Positions 21,412 to 34,316 are shown, numbered from the stretch's first letter. The stretch: 64,000 nucleotides of DNA from Siphonodentalium dalli (GCA_032622095.1 CP136061.1:213620373-213684372); one strand, 5' to 3'. Numbers and translations are program-made. The notes: generated by a model from the sequence alone, not told the origin.

Positions 21412-23159
21412 AGTAACGGAACCCGTGCAAAAGGTAACCCGTTTTCTCGGAATTTGAATCAGCAACTTTCAACACTGGGAGCTATATTGTAAGATTATAC
21501 CAGGACAAGAGTGTATCTTATATATTTATAGAAATAATTAGCTTGATCAAAATTGTTAATCATATCAGAACAACACGAACGTCCAGCCATTTTGTTTCAA
21601 TGCAGCTATTAGAGTTCTTATAAAAAAAAATCGGTGTCTTTTTTTTTAGACTTTAGTGTGGGAGGCAGCTGGTGCATGATTTGGATATTACAAACAAAAA
21701 ATCGTAGTTTATACCAGTATACACCTGTTTAAATAGACATAACACTGATTTGTATTGTGTTATATATATTATTGTATTAGCTAGTCAATTATTGTTAACA
21801 ATGTATATTTAAAAGTCTAAACGTATGTTAATGGAGCAGATAATCGTCATTGGAACAGTGATCATCGTGATTCAATTGCAATTCGTAGCAGTTCTTTGTT
21901 TGGAATTAAAACAGGACATAACCATAATTGCGGATAATAAAAGGAACCTGGTTGGAAAAGGAGGCGGACGCTTATAAATGAAGTTAGAGATGGATAAGGG
22001 TGGGTGTCAAAAATTTAATGGATGTCAATTACGAGGAAGGGTCCCAGCATTCAGAAAACAACAACAAATCAACGTTGTGTATGCATGTTTTATCCGCTCC
22101 GATTTGATTGGACATAGGACAACATTCTCAACATGTCTGTCCACACTAAATAATCTCAATATTTACTGATGCTGCTGCAATTCAATATACTTACCCAATT
22201 TAGTTAACTAATATTTCATAATCTCGGTCGTCTCTTTGGCAGCTGATTTGAGTTTACTGAGTTATGTGTAATTTAATTCCACCTGCTTAGATTTCTTGCC
22301 ACATATTATATAGATACATCAGTGTGTTATCCGTTGGCTCTTATTCTAATATATGCCACAGTAAGAACTGTTTATTATCAACTTCCTACAAATTAATATA
22401 AAATACTTCGGCAAGCAGTAACTAAAATTAATAAAAAAATTGTTTGAAAATTGATTACAAATACAGTACTTTGTCTCCTATAATTTTTTATGACAAATAC
22501 TTCAACATTTGTAATCATTACAAATACAGAAACGATTACCCCGTCCCTGGATAACATCTGGAACGTTGCTTTTGTCTTCATATACTTGGTTATTATATTA
22601 AGGTTTATACACCGTTATTTCGTCTAATTGTTTGAAGTTCAAATGAGCCATGTACGTATGATAATTTATTTCTTAGACAAAGATCAGTAATGCATATAGA
22701 TGTACGTCTGTGGGCAATGCGGGTAAGAATGTTTAATAATTAATTTGTATGTATCATTAGTTTAATTGGTATTTTATTTTATGTCATTTCATAATATACA
22801 GTTACAGATATAGAATGTAGAAATAACTCATGGATCGGATCCAACAACAAGCGTGTGTATTAATATGAATCGTTTCCGTGTATGAATTCCCCCATTCCTC
22901 CACGCGCAAGATGTGTACAAATAAAAGTACACACGAGGAAACGTTTCCGCTAATAGAAAACGCATAAAAGTAGTACAAAAATACAAAATTAATAGCAAAG
23001 AAATAACATTAAGTTACCAAGGCTGCACATCGAAATGTGCAAAGTAGTTTCTGACATCATATTTTGTATTGACAATGTATTTATAATATTTGATAAATCG
23101 CGCCTGAACATTTATCAGTGCGTCAAGTCATCTTTCACCCAACCGACAGCTTCAATCCA
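21412..23159. other. Long AT-rich stretch, nothing recognised
   Basis: No domain-bearing frame, no repeat partner elsewhere in the window and no clear structure. Short open frames (such as 21978-22169) show no recognisable features. It may be unique intergenic or intronic sequence. Confidence 0.4.
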
Positions 23160-26100
23160 CAATTACTGGGGTTTTTTGTCATGTAGAGTTAATCGTTTCT
23201 CATCAAGTATCTGGTCAAAGTCAGTTGGATCCAAGCCAGGTGGCTCCGTATTTAATACATTTATCCAGATGCATGTTTGAAGATGCGCTCGGGTTATGTT
23301 TTCTGCGAAAGCCTCGGTACTTGGAGGCAGGCTGCAAAGACTTCGAACGTTCGTTGCACCTAGTTTCAAATTGTATAGCCTGCTGAACAATGATATTGTC
23401 AGCTTCTTCGTGGCTAGTTGCCATGTCCTGCCTGTCAATGTGGACAGAATTTTGACCAGTTATAAACAAATTGTGTTTTGTTGTGTTTTCAGCGGAAAAA
23501 GTTTTGTCGTCTCTGAATTGGTTGATCACTTATATGATATAAGAAGCAGTTGACAGACAAAAACAGTTTTATCTATCAACTGCTTCTTGTTTTCGGTCAC
23601 AACGAGCGTCACCTTCTGGGCAGGTAGCGGTGCCATTAGGCTGAGCTTGAATTTGCTTCTGTTGGCTATTGTGCCACACATAGTCCTGACATTGTTGAAT
23701 CTCAAATACAAGGTATGTCTCCTAACAAGAGTCTTATCTTTATCAGATCCTGAATATTTTTAACAAAATCTTTCACTTGGGACATAGTTTATTCGCTGCA
23801 GGTCAGTGAGGTATCCAAATTAGAGCACAGTCATCGGTGACTGAAGCAGGAGAAGTTTTCTTGTCCAGTTTCTTTTACAGATATCGTTACAACCTTTTAG
23901 TTTTCCAAGACTGATTTTTATTGATATATGTCCCCGCCGTCATTGAATAAGGCAGCTGGAACTGGCGACAACTCATACGACAAGACGGTTATTATATCAA
24001 CTTCACCCAAACTGGATTGTATGCCAATTACTCTTGAATAAATGTGATTTCTATCGCAAAATTTTATTGATCGTTTCATTGATGCCAATGTCTCAACTGG
24101 CATGGATATCGTATTGTAGAAACCATTGGGTAACAATTTCTCAAATTCATTCATTTTTCGCTGACCAAGTGATATTGCTCCATCCACAATTGCAGTTGTG
24201 GTGGGCTATTTTTTCCGTTTGCGATATTGACTATTTCGCCAGGGGGTTACACAGGGTCCAATGGATTTATGACCATTCCAAGTTTCTTTCGAACACTATC
24301 ACGACCCCTCGGTGAAAATTCTAAACTTCGACGTCTGTTTGTGTTGGCGGGAAGACGCAGCTTGCGTATCTGTTTCCTCAATCGAGAAATATCAGTTACT
24401 AGTTGTCCACAGGTATGGAGACTGGGTGCCCACACTTTTGGAGTTTCTGGTCTCTCGGTAACTCCTAAATCAATAGTCTTAATGTTCGCACAGTCAACGG
24501 CAACTGTTTATCGATCAACATCTTGGCTACACATAGAAATGCAGTTTCTAGTATCTCTGATAATCCCGTGTTCGCAATCAGAGTACCACTAGAGCAGACG
24601 AAACTCATCAACATCCCCGAACATGGGCATCGTGCGTATAAATATGTCGGGATCAGAGCAAAAGACCTGCATGGACGCTTTATTTATATAGCTGATGATC
24701 GCTGCGAACAGCGTTAACTTTTGTCCCGCCAACTGAGTGAGACGTTGTTCTTCCGACATGGCAGTTGCGAGTTTCGTGGTCAGCCGGTGGCATGTCAATT
24801 AATGGCAACTATACTGCTTTTGTTGACAAATCGGGAAATTGGCCACTCCCGGGACAGTTTTTTTGGGCATTATATCCATATAGCAGTTTGTGGTGCGGGA
24901 CGGTTGCGATAAAACTGACGGTTCTTCTGACGAACGGAGCTGGATTCTCTTGTTTCTTTGTCCCATTAAATTTCTTAGTCTCCCAACTGTAATCAACAGG
25001 TTGTGCCATAGCAACTTTTCTCAGTGTCGGTGTCTTTTCAGATGTAACCTCTGTTAATACATTGTCAGCTTAAGTCATTAAGACTGGTAACGAATGGGTG
25101 CTTGGTTTCCTATTTTGAGAGGATACATCGGCATCAAAATCTTCAGCTGCGAACTGAATCAGGCCACCAAAAGAACAGGAAATGGCCGACATAATATTTA
25201 TGTTTTTGCCCGATTTTTTGAAACCCAATAGTTCACCGTATTTTGCAGTAGTACCAAAGTCACTCATTGATTTCACCAATTCTTTCTCGAGCCTCGCAAC
25301 ATAACTGCCAAACCTATTTGTAAAGGTGTCGCGACAGAAGTGACTATGTTGCAAATCAACAGATCCGGGAGACTATGTTCAAGTTTGGGAGATACATTGC
25401 CAAGAATATCTAAGAGTGACTGGGTGGTATACTCAGGAACAGTTTCTATGTTCACATTAGAGTCATAGCTAGTTTTATCTACTCGGATATCCCCAATTTC
25501 TTTGGAAATGCTTTCTTCGTAGTTGTCATAGCCGATGAGGTGTCATCCCCGACGTCATCAACAAATCTGAAGACAAAACCTACGCGGTTGCGCATTGCAA
25601 GTATTGTCGCGATAAATGGAGAACTTCGAATGAGCAGAACCTCTCCAAATATTTCTGATGTTCTGTGACAATCAGTCTTCGTGATAACCCTTCCCACTAT
25701 TCTGGATATACTGATAATGGATATCAACATAACTCCAAATCAGAGAGGTGTCTTTCATAAAGTCAACTACTCCCTGGAGCGGATTTTCTATATCAGGCAA
25801 TGGTGCGGATTCGGCCGCAGCTGATGCTGCGGCATGTAGAGCTAGCTCGCCCGTAAAAGACTTGCGGCAATCAGAATGGTAACGAGCGTCCGCTGCATGT
25901 AAATAACTCAATGTACCGATCAAGCGAACCCGGACGTCTTCACATTTCCGGACGATGGCTTCATTTGAAGACATACCACCATCTGACGGTTTTATTAGTC
26001 TGAATACATAAGGTCTCCACCTTGAGGGATGTCGATGGTCTTTGTCCACTCTACACTCACAAAACAAGCAATCTTCCCTGAATTTGAACAAAATCATATC

Positions 26101-26220
26101 GGAGCGTGGAGTTATTTTGTGTGGTGGGGAGTCGTCCATTGGTGGTGTGTTGTCACCACTCTTTCTTAAAGCTGCTTTCACTGTGTTAGGGCGTAGATAC
26201 TTATCGACACACTCTATTAT
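23160..26220 (-). pseudogene. Decayed copy of a large zinc-finger/HEEAD-motif invertebrate protein
   Basis: At least seven minus-strand frame pieces read in order as one long protein. The N-terminus (25672-26220) has KSGDNTPPMDDSPPHKITPR, a CLFCEC cluster and YHSDCRKSFTGEL, which together suggest a zinc-binding domain. Middle pieces include SLLDILGNVSPKLEHSLP and FDADVSSQNRKPSTHSLPVL (25070-25455). The C-terminal pieces contain MATSHEEADNIIVQQA (near 23420) and, in another frame, SLPPSTEAFAENI followed by LDPTDF. I recall this combination from a large, mostly unnamed invertebrate protein family in which the HEEAD region resembles a PIN-like nuclease core; that recollection is not verified. 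No introns are apparent. The family's cellular or transposon role is unknown to me. Confidence 0.65.
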
Positions 26221-26487
26221 TTAAACCTACATCTTTACGTAGACCACGTTTAAAACAGAGGTGACGCATACGGCCATTTATTTTGGTTTATAGACGACAA
26301 CATTCCCGCAATGTCATACAATAATTGTGTTGTTCAAAGCGCGTTCTTGTAGTGATGAAAGACTGAGTAATGCGAAAACGGGTAGTAGTTATAGATATAT
26401 ATACTATTTTGGTCGTTGTTTGGTAGAGCGATATGCGGTTGTATTTACAACCATGGTTGTGAATTTCAAGAGAGATCAGTCGGGGAG

Positions 26488-26670
26488 TTAAGCTCTTGTA
26501 ACCCTTCCATGACTGGAGCTTCCTGAAATTTTTCGAAAACTCTGTGCAATGCATTCTCTTATACATGTATATGTGAGTGTCCCAAAGCTCGCATATATAA
26601 GAGACTACATTGGCCTAACACTATTTACCTTGACCTTGTAAGCCAGTGCATTCTTTTGTACATGCGATGC
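26488..26670 (+). repeat. Decayed TTAA element with palindromic hairpin module
   Basis: Starts at TTAA (26488-26491) and carries ACCCTTCCATGACTGGAG, then GCAATGCATTCTCTTATA and its inverse GCATATATAAGAGAC.ACATT. This matches the half element at 37197-37319 in inverse orientation. A second partial hairpin arm follows near 26645. Confidence 0.6.
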
Positions 26671-27624
26671 TCCCGTCATGGAAATATTAATGTAGACGAA
26701 TAGCAACAATAACAACAATACATTTGTATATCACAATATACCAGACGTGATACTATTGACAAACAATAAGTTACTGAACATAATTGCACCGTAACAATTA
26801 ATCACTTCTGAATTCGAATAGTGAAATGCATGTCGTATGAAACACAATTACTGGCCTCTCAGATAAAATGACCGAATGAAATAGAGATTAATCACTTTAT
26901 TTAACTTTTCGTGTGAACTAATTCATAAGAGACAGGGACATTGTACAAACACGATATCGCATTGCTCTCAAGTGTTTTACAACAATAGTCCCTGTCTCGA
27001 ATGAATTATTTGAAGTCACCAGTTCAACCAAGTGCATTATTCTGTTAATTATATTCCACACTGAACATCTGCGGCGAGATGTACGAAGCTTGTTTATTAC
27101 ACTCACGCGTGTGATTCTCCACAAACAAACTTCGCTATCGTTAAACAATTGCGTAAAAAGGCTTTGCATAAACCGCAAGTTGCGACACTAGATTTAATTA
27201 GCGCCACGGTGACAACTTGTCGGTGTTTCAGTTACGCACGAAGATAACTTGTCAGTAGCCCAGCGTAAAACAAGATTCGAGTTTCAAGCACACAGACAGC
27301 AAATCAACTAGCCACGTTTATAAGTCTTCGTTCTGAAGCGATTGCAAACTATTTCAACCTCCTGATCGAGACGTTCGGTCTTCTGGTTGATTGAATGCCA
27401 TAACAATTTTCACATTAAAATTCTATCGCAATCGCCCGACGTGATTAAATTCCACGTAGAAATTGCATCATCCTATAATTGACATCAATGCTGTTTTTAA
27501 TCATGAACAAATCGTCAATAACGGCAATGTCCTTTCGTGACATTTGCGGTAAAATTGGGTTGCATTGGTAAGGGGCATTGATTAATTGCCATCAGACATA
27601 TGAACCCACACCAAATAGACAATA
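26671..27624. other. Spacer, nothing recognised
   Basis: AT-rich, with no conserved frame or repeat partner found. A short C-terminal open frame on the minus strand (26918-27178) has no known motif. Confidence 0.4.
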
Positions 27625-28790
27625 TATCTATTATATATTTTGGAAGATCTGTCTGTGTGTGTGGGGGTGTGTGTGTCTGTGTGTTCGCGATGGACTCGAA
27701 AACGGCCGACCCGATTTCGATGAAACTTGGTACGTGGGGGTACCTTCGGCCGGGGACTGGCATAGGCCTATTAATTTGCCTGTGCGACGTGACCTTGACC
27801 TTGAAATCGGGTCATTTCAAGGTCAAACGCCCGAATATCACGGGATTTCGATGAAACTTGGTATGTGGGGATACCTTCGTATGGGGAGTCTCATAAGCAT
27901 ATTCATTTGCGCGTGCGACGTGACCCTGACCTTGAAATCGGGTCAATTCAAGGTCAAATTTTGATGGGATTTCGACGAAATTTTATACATAGGGTTACTT
28001 TTGTCCACTGAGTGTTGGACGGGTCAAATCGTGACCCCGACCTGACATTGACCTTCAAAATGATCAATTCAAGGTCAAATCGGGTAAAACCGGATGGATT
28101 TCGACGGGCCCGTTTGTCGGGTACTTTTGTCCGGGCAGTGTTTTGGACTCCACTTGACCTTGACCTTCAAAATGGACCTTTCAAGGTCAAAGCCCGGACG
28201 AAGTCGGGTCACCTTCTAGTCTATTATATATTTTGGAAGATCTGTCTCTGTGTCTGTCTGTCTTTGTGTCTGTCTGTAATCGATGGACTCGAAAACGGCA
28301 GAGCCGATTTCGATGAAGCTTGGTATGTGGGGATATTTTCGGCCGGGGAGTGACATAGACCTATTAATTTGCCCGTGCTACGTGACCTTGACCTTGAAAT
28401 CGGGTCATTTCAAGGTCAAACGCCCGAATATCACGGGATTTCGATGAAACTTGGTATGTGGGGGTACTTTTGGTCGGGGAGTCTTATAAGCATATTCATT
28501 TGCCCGTGCGACGTGACCTTGACCTTGAAATCGGGTCAATTCAAGGTCAAATCGCCAATTTTGATGGGATTTCGACGAAATATTATATATATGGTTTCTT
28601 TTGCCCACTGTGTTTTTGGACGGGTCAAATCATGACCCCGACCTGACCTTGACCTTCTAAATGATAAATTCAAGGTCAAATCGGGTAAAACCGGATGGAT
28701 TTTGATGAGCATGTTTGTCGGGTACTTTTGTCCGGGTAGTGTTTTGGACTGGTCAAATCGTGACCCCACTTGACACTTACTGCCATACAA
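27625..28790 (+). repeat. Tandem repeat rich in TCAAGGTCA nuclear-receptor sites
   Basis: Two large units of about 590 bp, each starting CTATTATATATTTTGGAAGA (about 27630 and 28222), are built from ~130 bp subunits. Each subunit has TTTCGATGAAACTTGGTA and an arm pair TGACCTTGACCTTGAAATC ... TTTCAAGGTCAAA. TCAAGGTCA occurs on the plus strand at 27817, 27948, 28069, 28181, 28410, 28541 and 28670; TGACCTTGA occurs at 27790, 28155, 28383, 28514 and 28644. TCAAGGTCA is the optimal extended half-site of FTZ-F1/NR5A and ERR receptors. A GT/TGTCTG-rich microsatellite opens each unit. Long open frames in all six frames are repeat artefacts. Confidence 0.85.
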
Positions 28791-28884
28791 TTGGGTATGA
28801 CTATGGATTAATACAATATAATGTATCCAAAGCATATTAAATAGGTATGATATTCTAGCAGTTGGAGGGTTGAAGAAGGGGATA

Positions 28885-29035
28885 TGTCCAGCCTGTTCTC
28901 CTGAAAATAGGCTCATATTGAACTTAATTCAAAAACGCCAATAGCCCATTATTTGAATCTGAATTAAGCTCTGTACATGTATATGAGCCTAAATCGACTT
29001 ATCATATAACTACGCTCTTTATAACGTGTTTTAGA
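28885..29035 (+). repeat. Repeat R3/R2-type copy, left half, split by a LINE
   Basis: Starts CAGCCTGTTCTCCTG, contains GAATTAAGCTCTGTACATG and ends with CGCTCTTTATAACGTGTTTT. The expected continuation, CTGCGGCCTGCGCCATTAAA, is found at 30539, directly after the LINE fragment 29036-30538. The LINE therefore inserted into this repeat. Confidence 0.75.
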
Positions 29036-30538
29036 TAGATAGATCTTTATTTGCACAATAATACAATACATTAACAGAATATTAAACAAAATTATATTAT
29101 TGCACAGGAGCAGCATGACCTAGCTGGCCGTCTTCCTGCTGCCCCTGAATGATAAGTGCAATATGAACATAGATGGCGTATTTACAATTTCACACAGACT
29201 ATTTTGTATTTGGATGGCCGGTTGGTGCCTACTTTAATATTTTATGTGGTCGTTTTAATCCATACAGGGTTGAATTTTGAACAATGCTGTACTATAATAG
29301 AGATTTTGGACAAGTTTAAGAGATTGAAACGAAACTAGTTATGTTGTTACGACAGTCCTGTGTCACATTCGCCGACAACACCGTGCATGTGACACAGGGC
29401 TATCTGGGATGTTCAGGGTGATAACTGGAGTGCACAATAATATGAGTTAAAAAGGTTATTGAGTCAAGTGGATTTTTGCCGTTTGCAAATGTAGCATAAT
29501 TTGTTTGCACAGATAACCAGTTGAGAATATTTACCTATTAGTTCCATAGACAATAACTTTTTGAATGTGTAATTAAATTTACATTTTTTTATTTTGGAAT
29601 TTATCGAGTTCCACACTTTAGGAAATGAATGCTTTGGTAGGGCTTCTGAAAAACATGTTCTAGCTTTATTGCTTCTTAATTTATCAGCATGTCTAGTGTT
29701 AACACCGAGGGAATATGTGAACATATTCTTAAACGATTTAGGGAGATTATGTCTAGACCAGTTGTACATAAAGACAGATGCATTCACTGTATATATATCT
29801 TTGAACATTAGGATATTTTCTTGTTTGAAGAGGGGTTCTGTGTGACTCCTATATTTTGTGTTGCATACAATACGAATTGCCCTTTTTTGTAAGGTAGATA
29901 GCACGCCCGTGTGAATCGAATGTCCCCATATCGGGAGACCATAAATAAGATGACTATGGATTAACGACTGATATAGTGTTTTTCGTGATTTTTTTGGTAG
30001 AAAGTTTTTAACTTTGTTTAATAAGTAGAGAGTGTGGTACAGTTTACGTTGTATCATTGATATATGGTTTTTAAAAGTCAAGTTTTCATCGATCAAAATG
30101 CCTAAAATTTTTATTGATTTCACTCGCATTTGATTCCCAACTCTAATTAGTTCCATGTAATTCAATTTCAGTGTGAAATTTCTCCACTTGTCCTCGTTGC
30201 CTCTGGGGTGGATTAACATAAATTTACTTTTAGTTGCGTTGATAGATAGTTTATTGCAACAACACCATTCAAAAATGTTTTTTAGTTCAGCTGTTGATGA
30301 TTTTTTTAACTGTTTCCTATCATGACCAGAAAAGTAAAGCGTGGTATCATCGGCAAATGATAGTAAGTTCATCGAGGTACATTTGGGCATATCGTTAACA
30401 TACAGAAGAAAAATTATCGGGCCAAGAACGGATCCTTGGGGCACACCACACGTTATATTCGCAAAACCGGACGTTTGACCAAGACAATCAACGTATTGTT
30501 TTCTCCCCTTTAAATAACTCTTAAACCATTCATTTAAC
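29036..30538 (-). pseudogene. 5'-truncated LINE: C-terminal half of reverse transcriptase with 3' tail
   Basis: The minus-strand frame is open from about 30538 to 29464. It starts inside the reverse transcriptase at NEWFKSYLKGRKQYVDCLG, continues with CGVPQGSVLGPIIF (the Val is encoded by GTG, not a true start) and the catalytic SFADDTTLYFSG, and runs to the normal C-terminus NKLCYICKRQKST. The 3' UTR (29036-29463) ends with AATAAAG and a short ATCT tandem tail at 29036-29052, as in CR1/jockey elements. The frame is unbroken over about 360 codons, so truncation on insertion, not decay, is the cause. It belongs to a different family from the LINE at 1-3227. Confidence 0.9.
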
Positions 30539-30660
30539 TGCGGCCTGCGCCATTAAACGGAATATCGGGTATACGTCCACATTGGGATTATGTCAGAATC
30601 ATAAGGGTATGTTGCTATATCATATAGTCGTGTCATATTGTCATGCGATAACGCTCTTAT
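30539..30660 (+). repeat. Right half of the split R2/R3-type repeat
   Basis: Contains CTGCGGCCTGCGCCATTAAA and GTCAGAATCATAAGG, diverged versions of the R2 landmarks GTGGCCCGCGCC and TTTCAGAATCAAATAA. Continuous with 28885-29035 once the LINE is removed. Confidence 0.65.
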
Positions 30661-30728
30661 CGACTCAATAAAGTTTCAAGTATGAACCGCGTGTCGAAAA
30701 GACCTCTTCGTGTTGATTTCCCAAGTAA

Positions 30729-31126
30729 TTAACCCTTTACCCAACAGAAGGGCCCTGTGCCAATGCATTCTCTTATATATGCGAGTCGACCATAGGTCGC
30801 CTCGCATATATAAGAGAATGCATTGGCTTAACACATTAAAAATTATAAAATTGTTAAAGAATGTAAGAAAAAATGGTAAAAAGTGTTAAAAAAGTGTTTT
30901 TTAGGCCAATGCATTCTCTTATATATGCGAGGCGACATATGGTCGACTCGCATATATAAGAGAATGCATTGGCACAGGGCATAACTGTAACTATCACAAT
31001 GTGGTCAAGGAGCCGGTTCCAATGATATCCATATTTGTATGGTTCTATTGAGACAGACCGAAGATATTTTAGGCTGTTGAAGCTTTATTTGGCCGGTTTT
31101 GGCCGGTTTGTTGGGTAAAGGGTTAA
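30729..31126. mobile_element. piggyBac-like MITE family B, copy 1
   Basis: This 398 bp element is bounded by TTAA, with TIR CCCTTTACCCAACA. CCC termini with TTAA duplication fit piggyBac. Inside are two palindromic hairpins (about 30753-30830 and 30902-30975), inverted with respect to each other, each with arms GCCAATGCATTCTCTTATAT and its complement, separated by ~70 bp of AT-rich sequence. No transposase. Confidence 0.9.
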
Positions 31127-32769
31127 CAGACCGGCTTCCACGGGAGAATATCAACCGCATTATGTCATCCATCTCACAGGAAGCAATAACATATGCTTAT
31201 GGCAAGGGTACTCGTGTGTGTCTGTGTTTCGAAGGCACTCAAGACTAATGTTGAAACTTTATGAATTTGGAATCTATGTAAACTCATCAGAATAATGAAT
31301 AATGAAGTCTGGACTTGATAGCTCAGTGGATTAACAAATGAAAGTGTCAATGACGCTGTAGCTCAACTCGGGGATGAATAAATCGTTTGCTGAGCAATGA
31401 ATATAATGATAGAGAGGCAAAATATAAACAAGTTACAGTAAATGTCTTGCATTGTGTAGATGAAATTGTTTTCATGTCAAACATCTCACCAATAGATGTG
31501 GGCTGCAGGATGTGCCGGTGGATTCAAATTTGAAATCCAAGATGGCTGCTGGCAGCCATGTTTTATAACGAATTTCGAAAATAATCGATCGCTCCAATCT
31601 ATAGGTCATCCCGATGATCCATATGAAGTTTGGTGACGATTGGACGGGGTATATGGTCTGTAGTGTGTTCTGAAGGATTTAGTTATGTAAAGGAAATTGT
31701 TGACGGACGGACGGACAACGTCACACACCTTACGACGGACGCCAACCCATTGCAATACAAAATCGTGACTATCGGATTAAAGCATGAAACTTGGTAGATA
31801 TGTTCTTTGAACAAATGGTAATCTTTTTAGCGGGGGGGGGGTGCACAGACTAGCAGATGCTGGTGAGGAATACATCTGGTTTCCACGGTAACCTCTTCTG
31901 GAAAATTGTAGGAAACGAGACATACCTGTTTCTGTTAAACTAATGTGTACTCTGTTTGTTAGTAGTATCTGCGTTGGTAATACTAGTGGTTGTCCACGTC
32001 ATAATATTAATGGCGATATACATTTGTGGCCAGGTCACAAACTAAGGTCAAGGTCGTTTAATAACTTGTTCATTTGCAACAAATAATTCTACATACACAT
32101 GTCCCTAAATGCATCTAAATGCATTTATTTCGCAAATAACCCCAAACCACGTAATGTAAGTAGAATCGCAGGTTTCTAGACTTCAATTTGGTGTTTGGTA
32201 TATTTTGTTTTCCATTTTAACTGTCATAAGCAGGGTATGAAATCTCCAAAATTGTTTTCCATATCCCACCCATTGTACATATCGGCAAAGTTTCATGCTT
32301 TAATCCGGTCTGTCACGATTTCGGTCAATTTTGGCACTAAGCCACTCGGCTATTATGATTTATTGCAGATAGTCTATGGTACTCCTTTGTGTGTTTTGAT
32401 AAATTGCTTCATAGTATACCACCATGTATTCTTATAATAAAAGCGAAATATTCATGTTTCGTCACTTGATCGGATGCAACTATGGCTACTTTGTTGAGAC
32501 ACGGACAACAGGATCTACACAGCCATTTTGCTAGTATTCTATGACAATCTATCAAACTTTTCTATAGCAGTGATCATTATCTGAAGTTTGAAAGTTTGAT
32601 GTTGTAGATACCAAAATACATAATGATCGGTCTCATTTCGTGAGACTTCTCTGAGTGCACACATTTCTTTTTCTAAAAACTGTCACAGAATCAATACATG
32701 CATATTAAATCCCATTTAAGTGTTTAATTACGCATAATTATATCACTCGAATAAAGATATACAGTACAT
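31127..32769. other. Spacer with a short inverted pair
   Basis: Mostly unrecognised. At about 31764-31800 the block ATCGTGACTATCGGATTAAA followed by GCATGAAACTT is repeated in inverse at about 32286-32325. A GGAC microsatellite (31708-31725) and a 10-base G run (31834-31843) are present. No coding region is supported. Confidence 0.45.
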
Positions 32770-33117
32770 AATCGACCTATAAAGTGAAATAGGTACATAA
32801 TGTCACGTAATGTGATTATTTGATTCTGAAATAAGCAGATAATGGAGTCATGTCCGTCATTTCGTTTTATGACGCGGGCCACAGTAACAACACGTGTTAA
32901 AGAGACTACACCTGAAAAGTCGTGAGTCGGCTTATTTTTGTCATTGTGCGCATATTATCTGCATAGAATCACCTTATTATGAGTGGATAATGTTACTAAA
33001 ACGCTCTTATTTTAAGCACATTAACGACTCAGAATGAGGCGATTCTCAGAAGATTATCAAGCTAAAACAAGTTCTAATATAAGCAGATAATGTGCTGATT
33101 TTTGGGAGAACAGGCTG
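32770..33117 (-). repeat. Repeat family R2, copy 5
   Basis: Minus-strand copy ending GGGAGAACAGGCTG. Contains TGATTCTGAAATAAGCAGAT, ATGACGCGGGCCACAGT and ATAAGCAGATAATGTGCTG. The palindromic half is at about 32950-33090. Confidence 0.85.
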
Positions 33118-34051
33118 AGAGTGGAGGTATTGGGTCGAATGGATTCGACAAGTCAATGCGACCGATTTTGTTAAATCCGAAGTGGAGAGAGATCGAGGGC
33201 GTAATACGGATATGTAAATCTGAAACTCACGCCATATCAGAGGAGTTTTTATGATATGCACAGACAACAACGCTACAACCAGTATAATTACCAAAGGTAG
33301 CATTTAAGAACATTTGCATAAGGTGGCGTTCAAAATAGAATGAAGCAAATGAAATAGCGTTGTTGCCAAATTTGATTCTGCGAGAGTTAAACGCGGGTCG
33401 ATTAAGTCGGTCTTTCGATTAGGACGATTGGTCAGTGTCGCATGTTTAAAAAAAAATGAACGCGGAATGGGGTCCTCATACGGTCGTCAGATTTGCGCCA
33501 TTGTATAACTCCAAGTTAGACAGGTTTAATTCTAGGTGGTGGTGCCCAAAATCGGAAGGGGTAGATATGCTACGAAGCAAGAATGGAAGGGGAAAATACT
33601 TGGATTTTACCTCCCCTATATAGGATGTTAGTTGATAACGATGGAAAATTGCTTCCACCTACGCTAGTACCGCAATACATCGTGACCTGTCGTACAAATA
33701 CCATTTGACAGGGGCTGGAGAGATAAATCCTAACAACACATTATAGAAAATGCAAAAGCTCTCTTTATCATAATACGCATTGAAAAGATCCACCATGAAG
33801 CCTGCAACACTTTCGGTAACATCATGTTATCTTTCACACCGCATCACCAACTGAAATAAAAAGAGCATACATAAAAATAAAACCTTACCGTAAGATACAT
33901 TAAGCATTAAAGTGATGCGAAACACTCCGGTAGGGTGATCAAAGAGAAATAGAGAATACTCTTATTCAAAGTAGTTATTTCTAAAACTATTATAACCAAA
34001 TTGACAACACACACCGGCATTCTTATATATTAATTCAATGCAGTGACTCTC
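33118..34051. other. Spacer, nothing recognised
   Basis: AT-rich sequence without a conserved frame. Two minus-strand open frames (33046-33303 and 33476-33658) show no domain; the first overlaps the R2 repeat. Confidence 0.4.
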
Positions 34052-34283
34052 GATGGCGAAATCGTTTTCGTTCGTTTATCGCCGATAAATGCGTCCCGAA
34101 TCGTGTAGTAAATATTTAGAATTGAGCGTAGTTCTGACGATGTTTTCTATGGATTGGTACGGTCGATTTGTTTCATATTTTCGGCGATGGTTGTAGAATG
34201 TTATATTCCTCCAGTTTGCATAGCGCCTGCATACTAACTTATCAGTTTTACGCACCCGAACAAGTACATAATATGTCTTTAAC
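34052..34283 (+). repeat. Dispersed repeat D, copy 2
   Basis: Reverse-complement partner of 10325-10562, from GATGGCGAAATCGTTTTCG to ATAATATGTCTTTAACC. About 80% identity by eye. Confidence 0.75.
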
Positions 34284-34316
34284 CGGATGCCGGCTGTGCT
34301 GGCCTCTTGATCCATA

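Noticed and set aside
27515-28916. Several overlapping open frames up to 128 codons on both strands
   Set aside because: They follow the period of a tandem repeat and occur in many frames at once, as expected when a repeat lacks stop codons.
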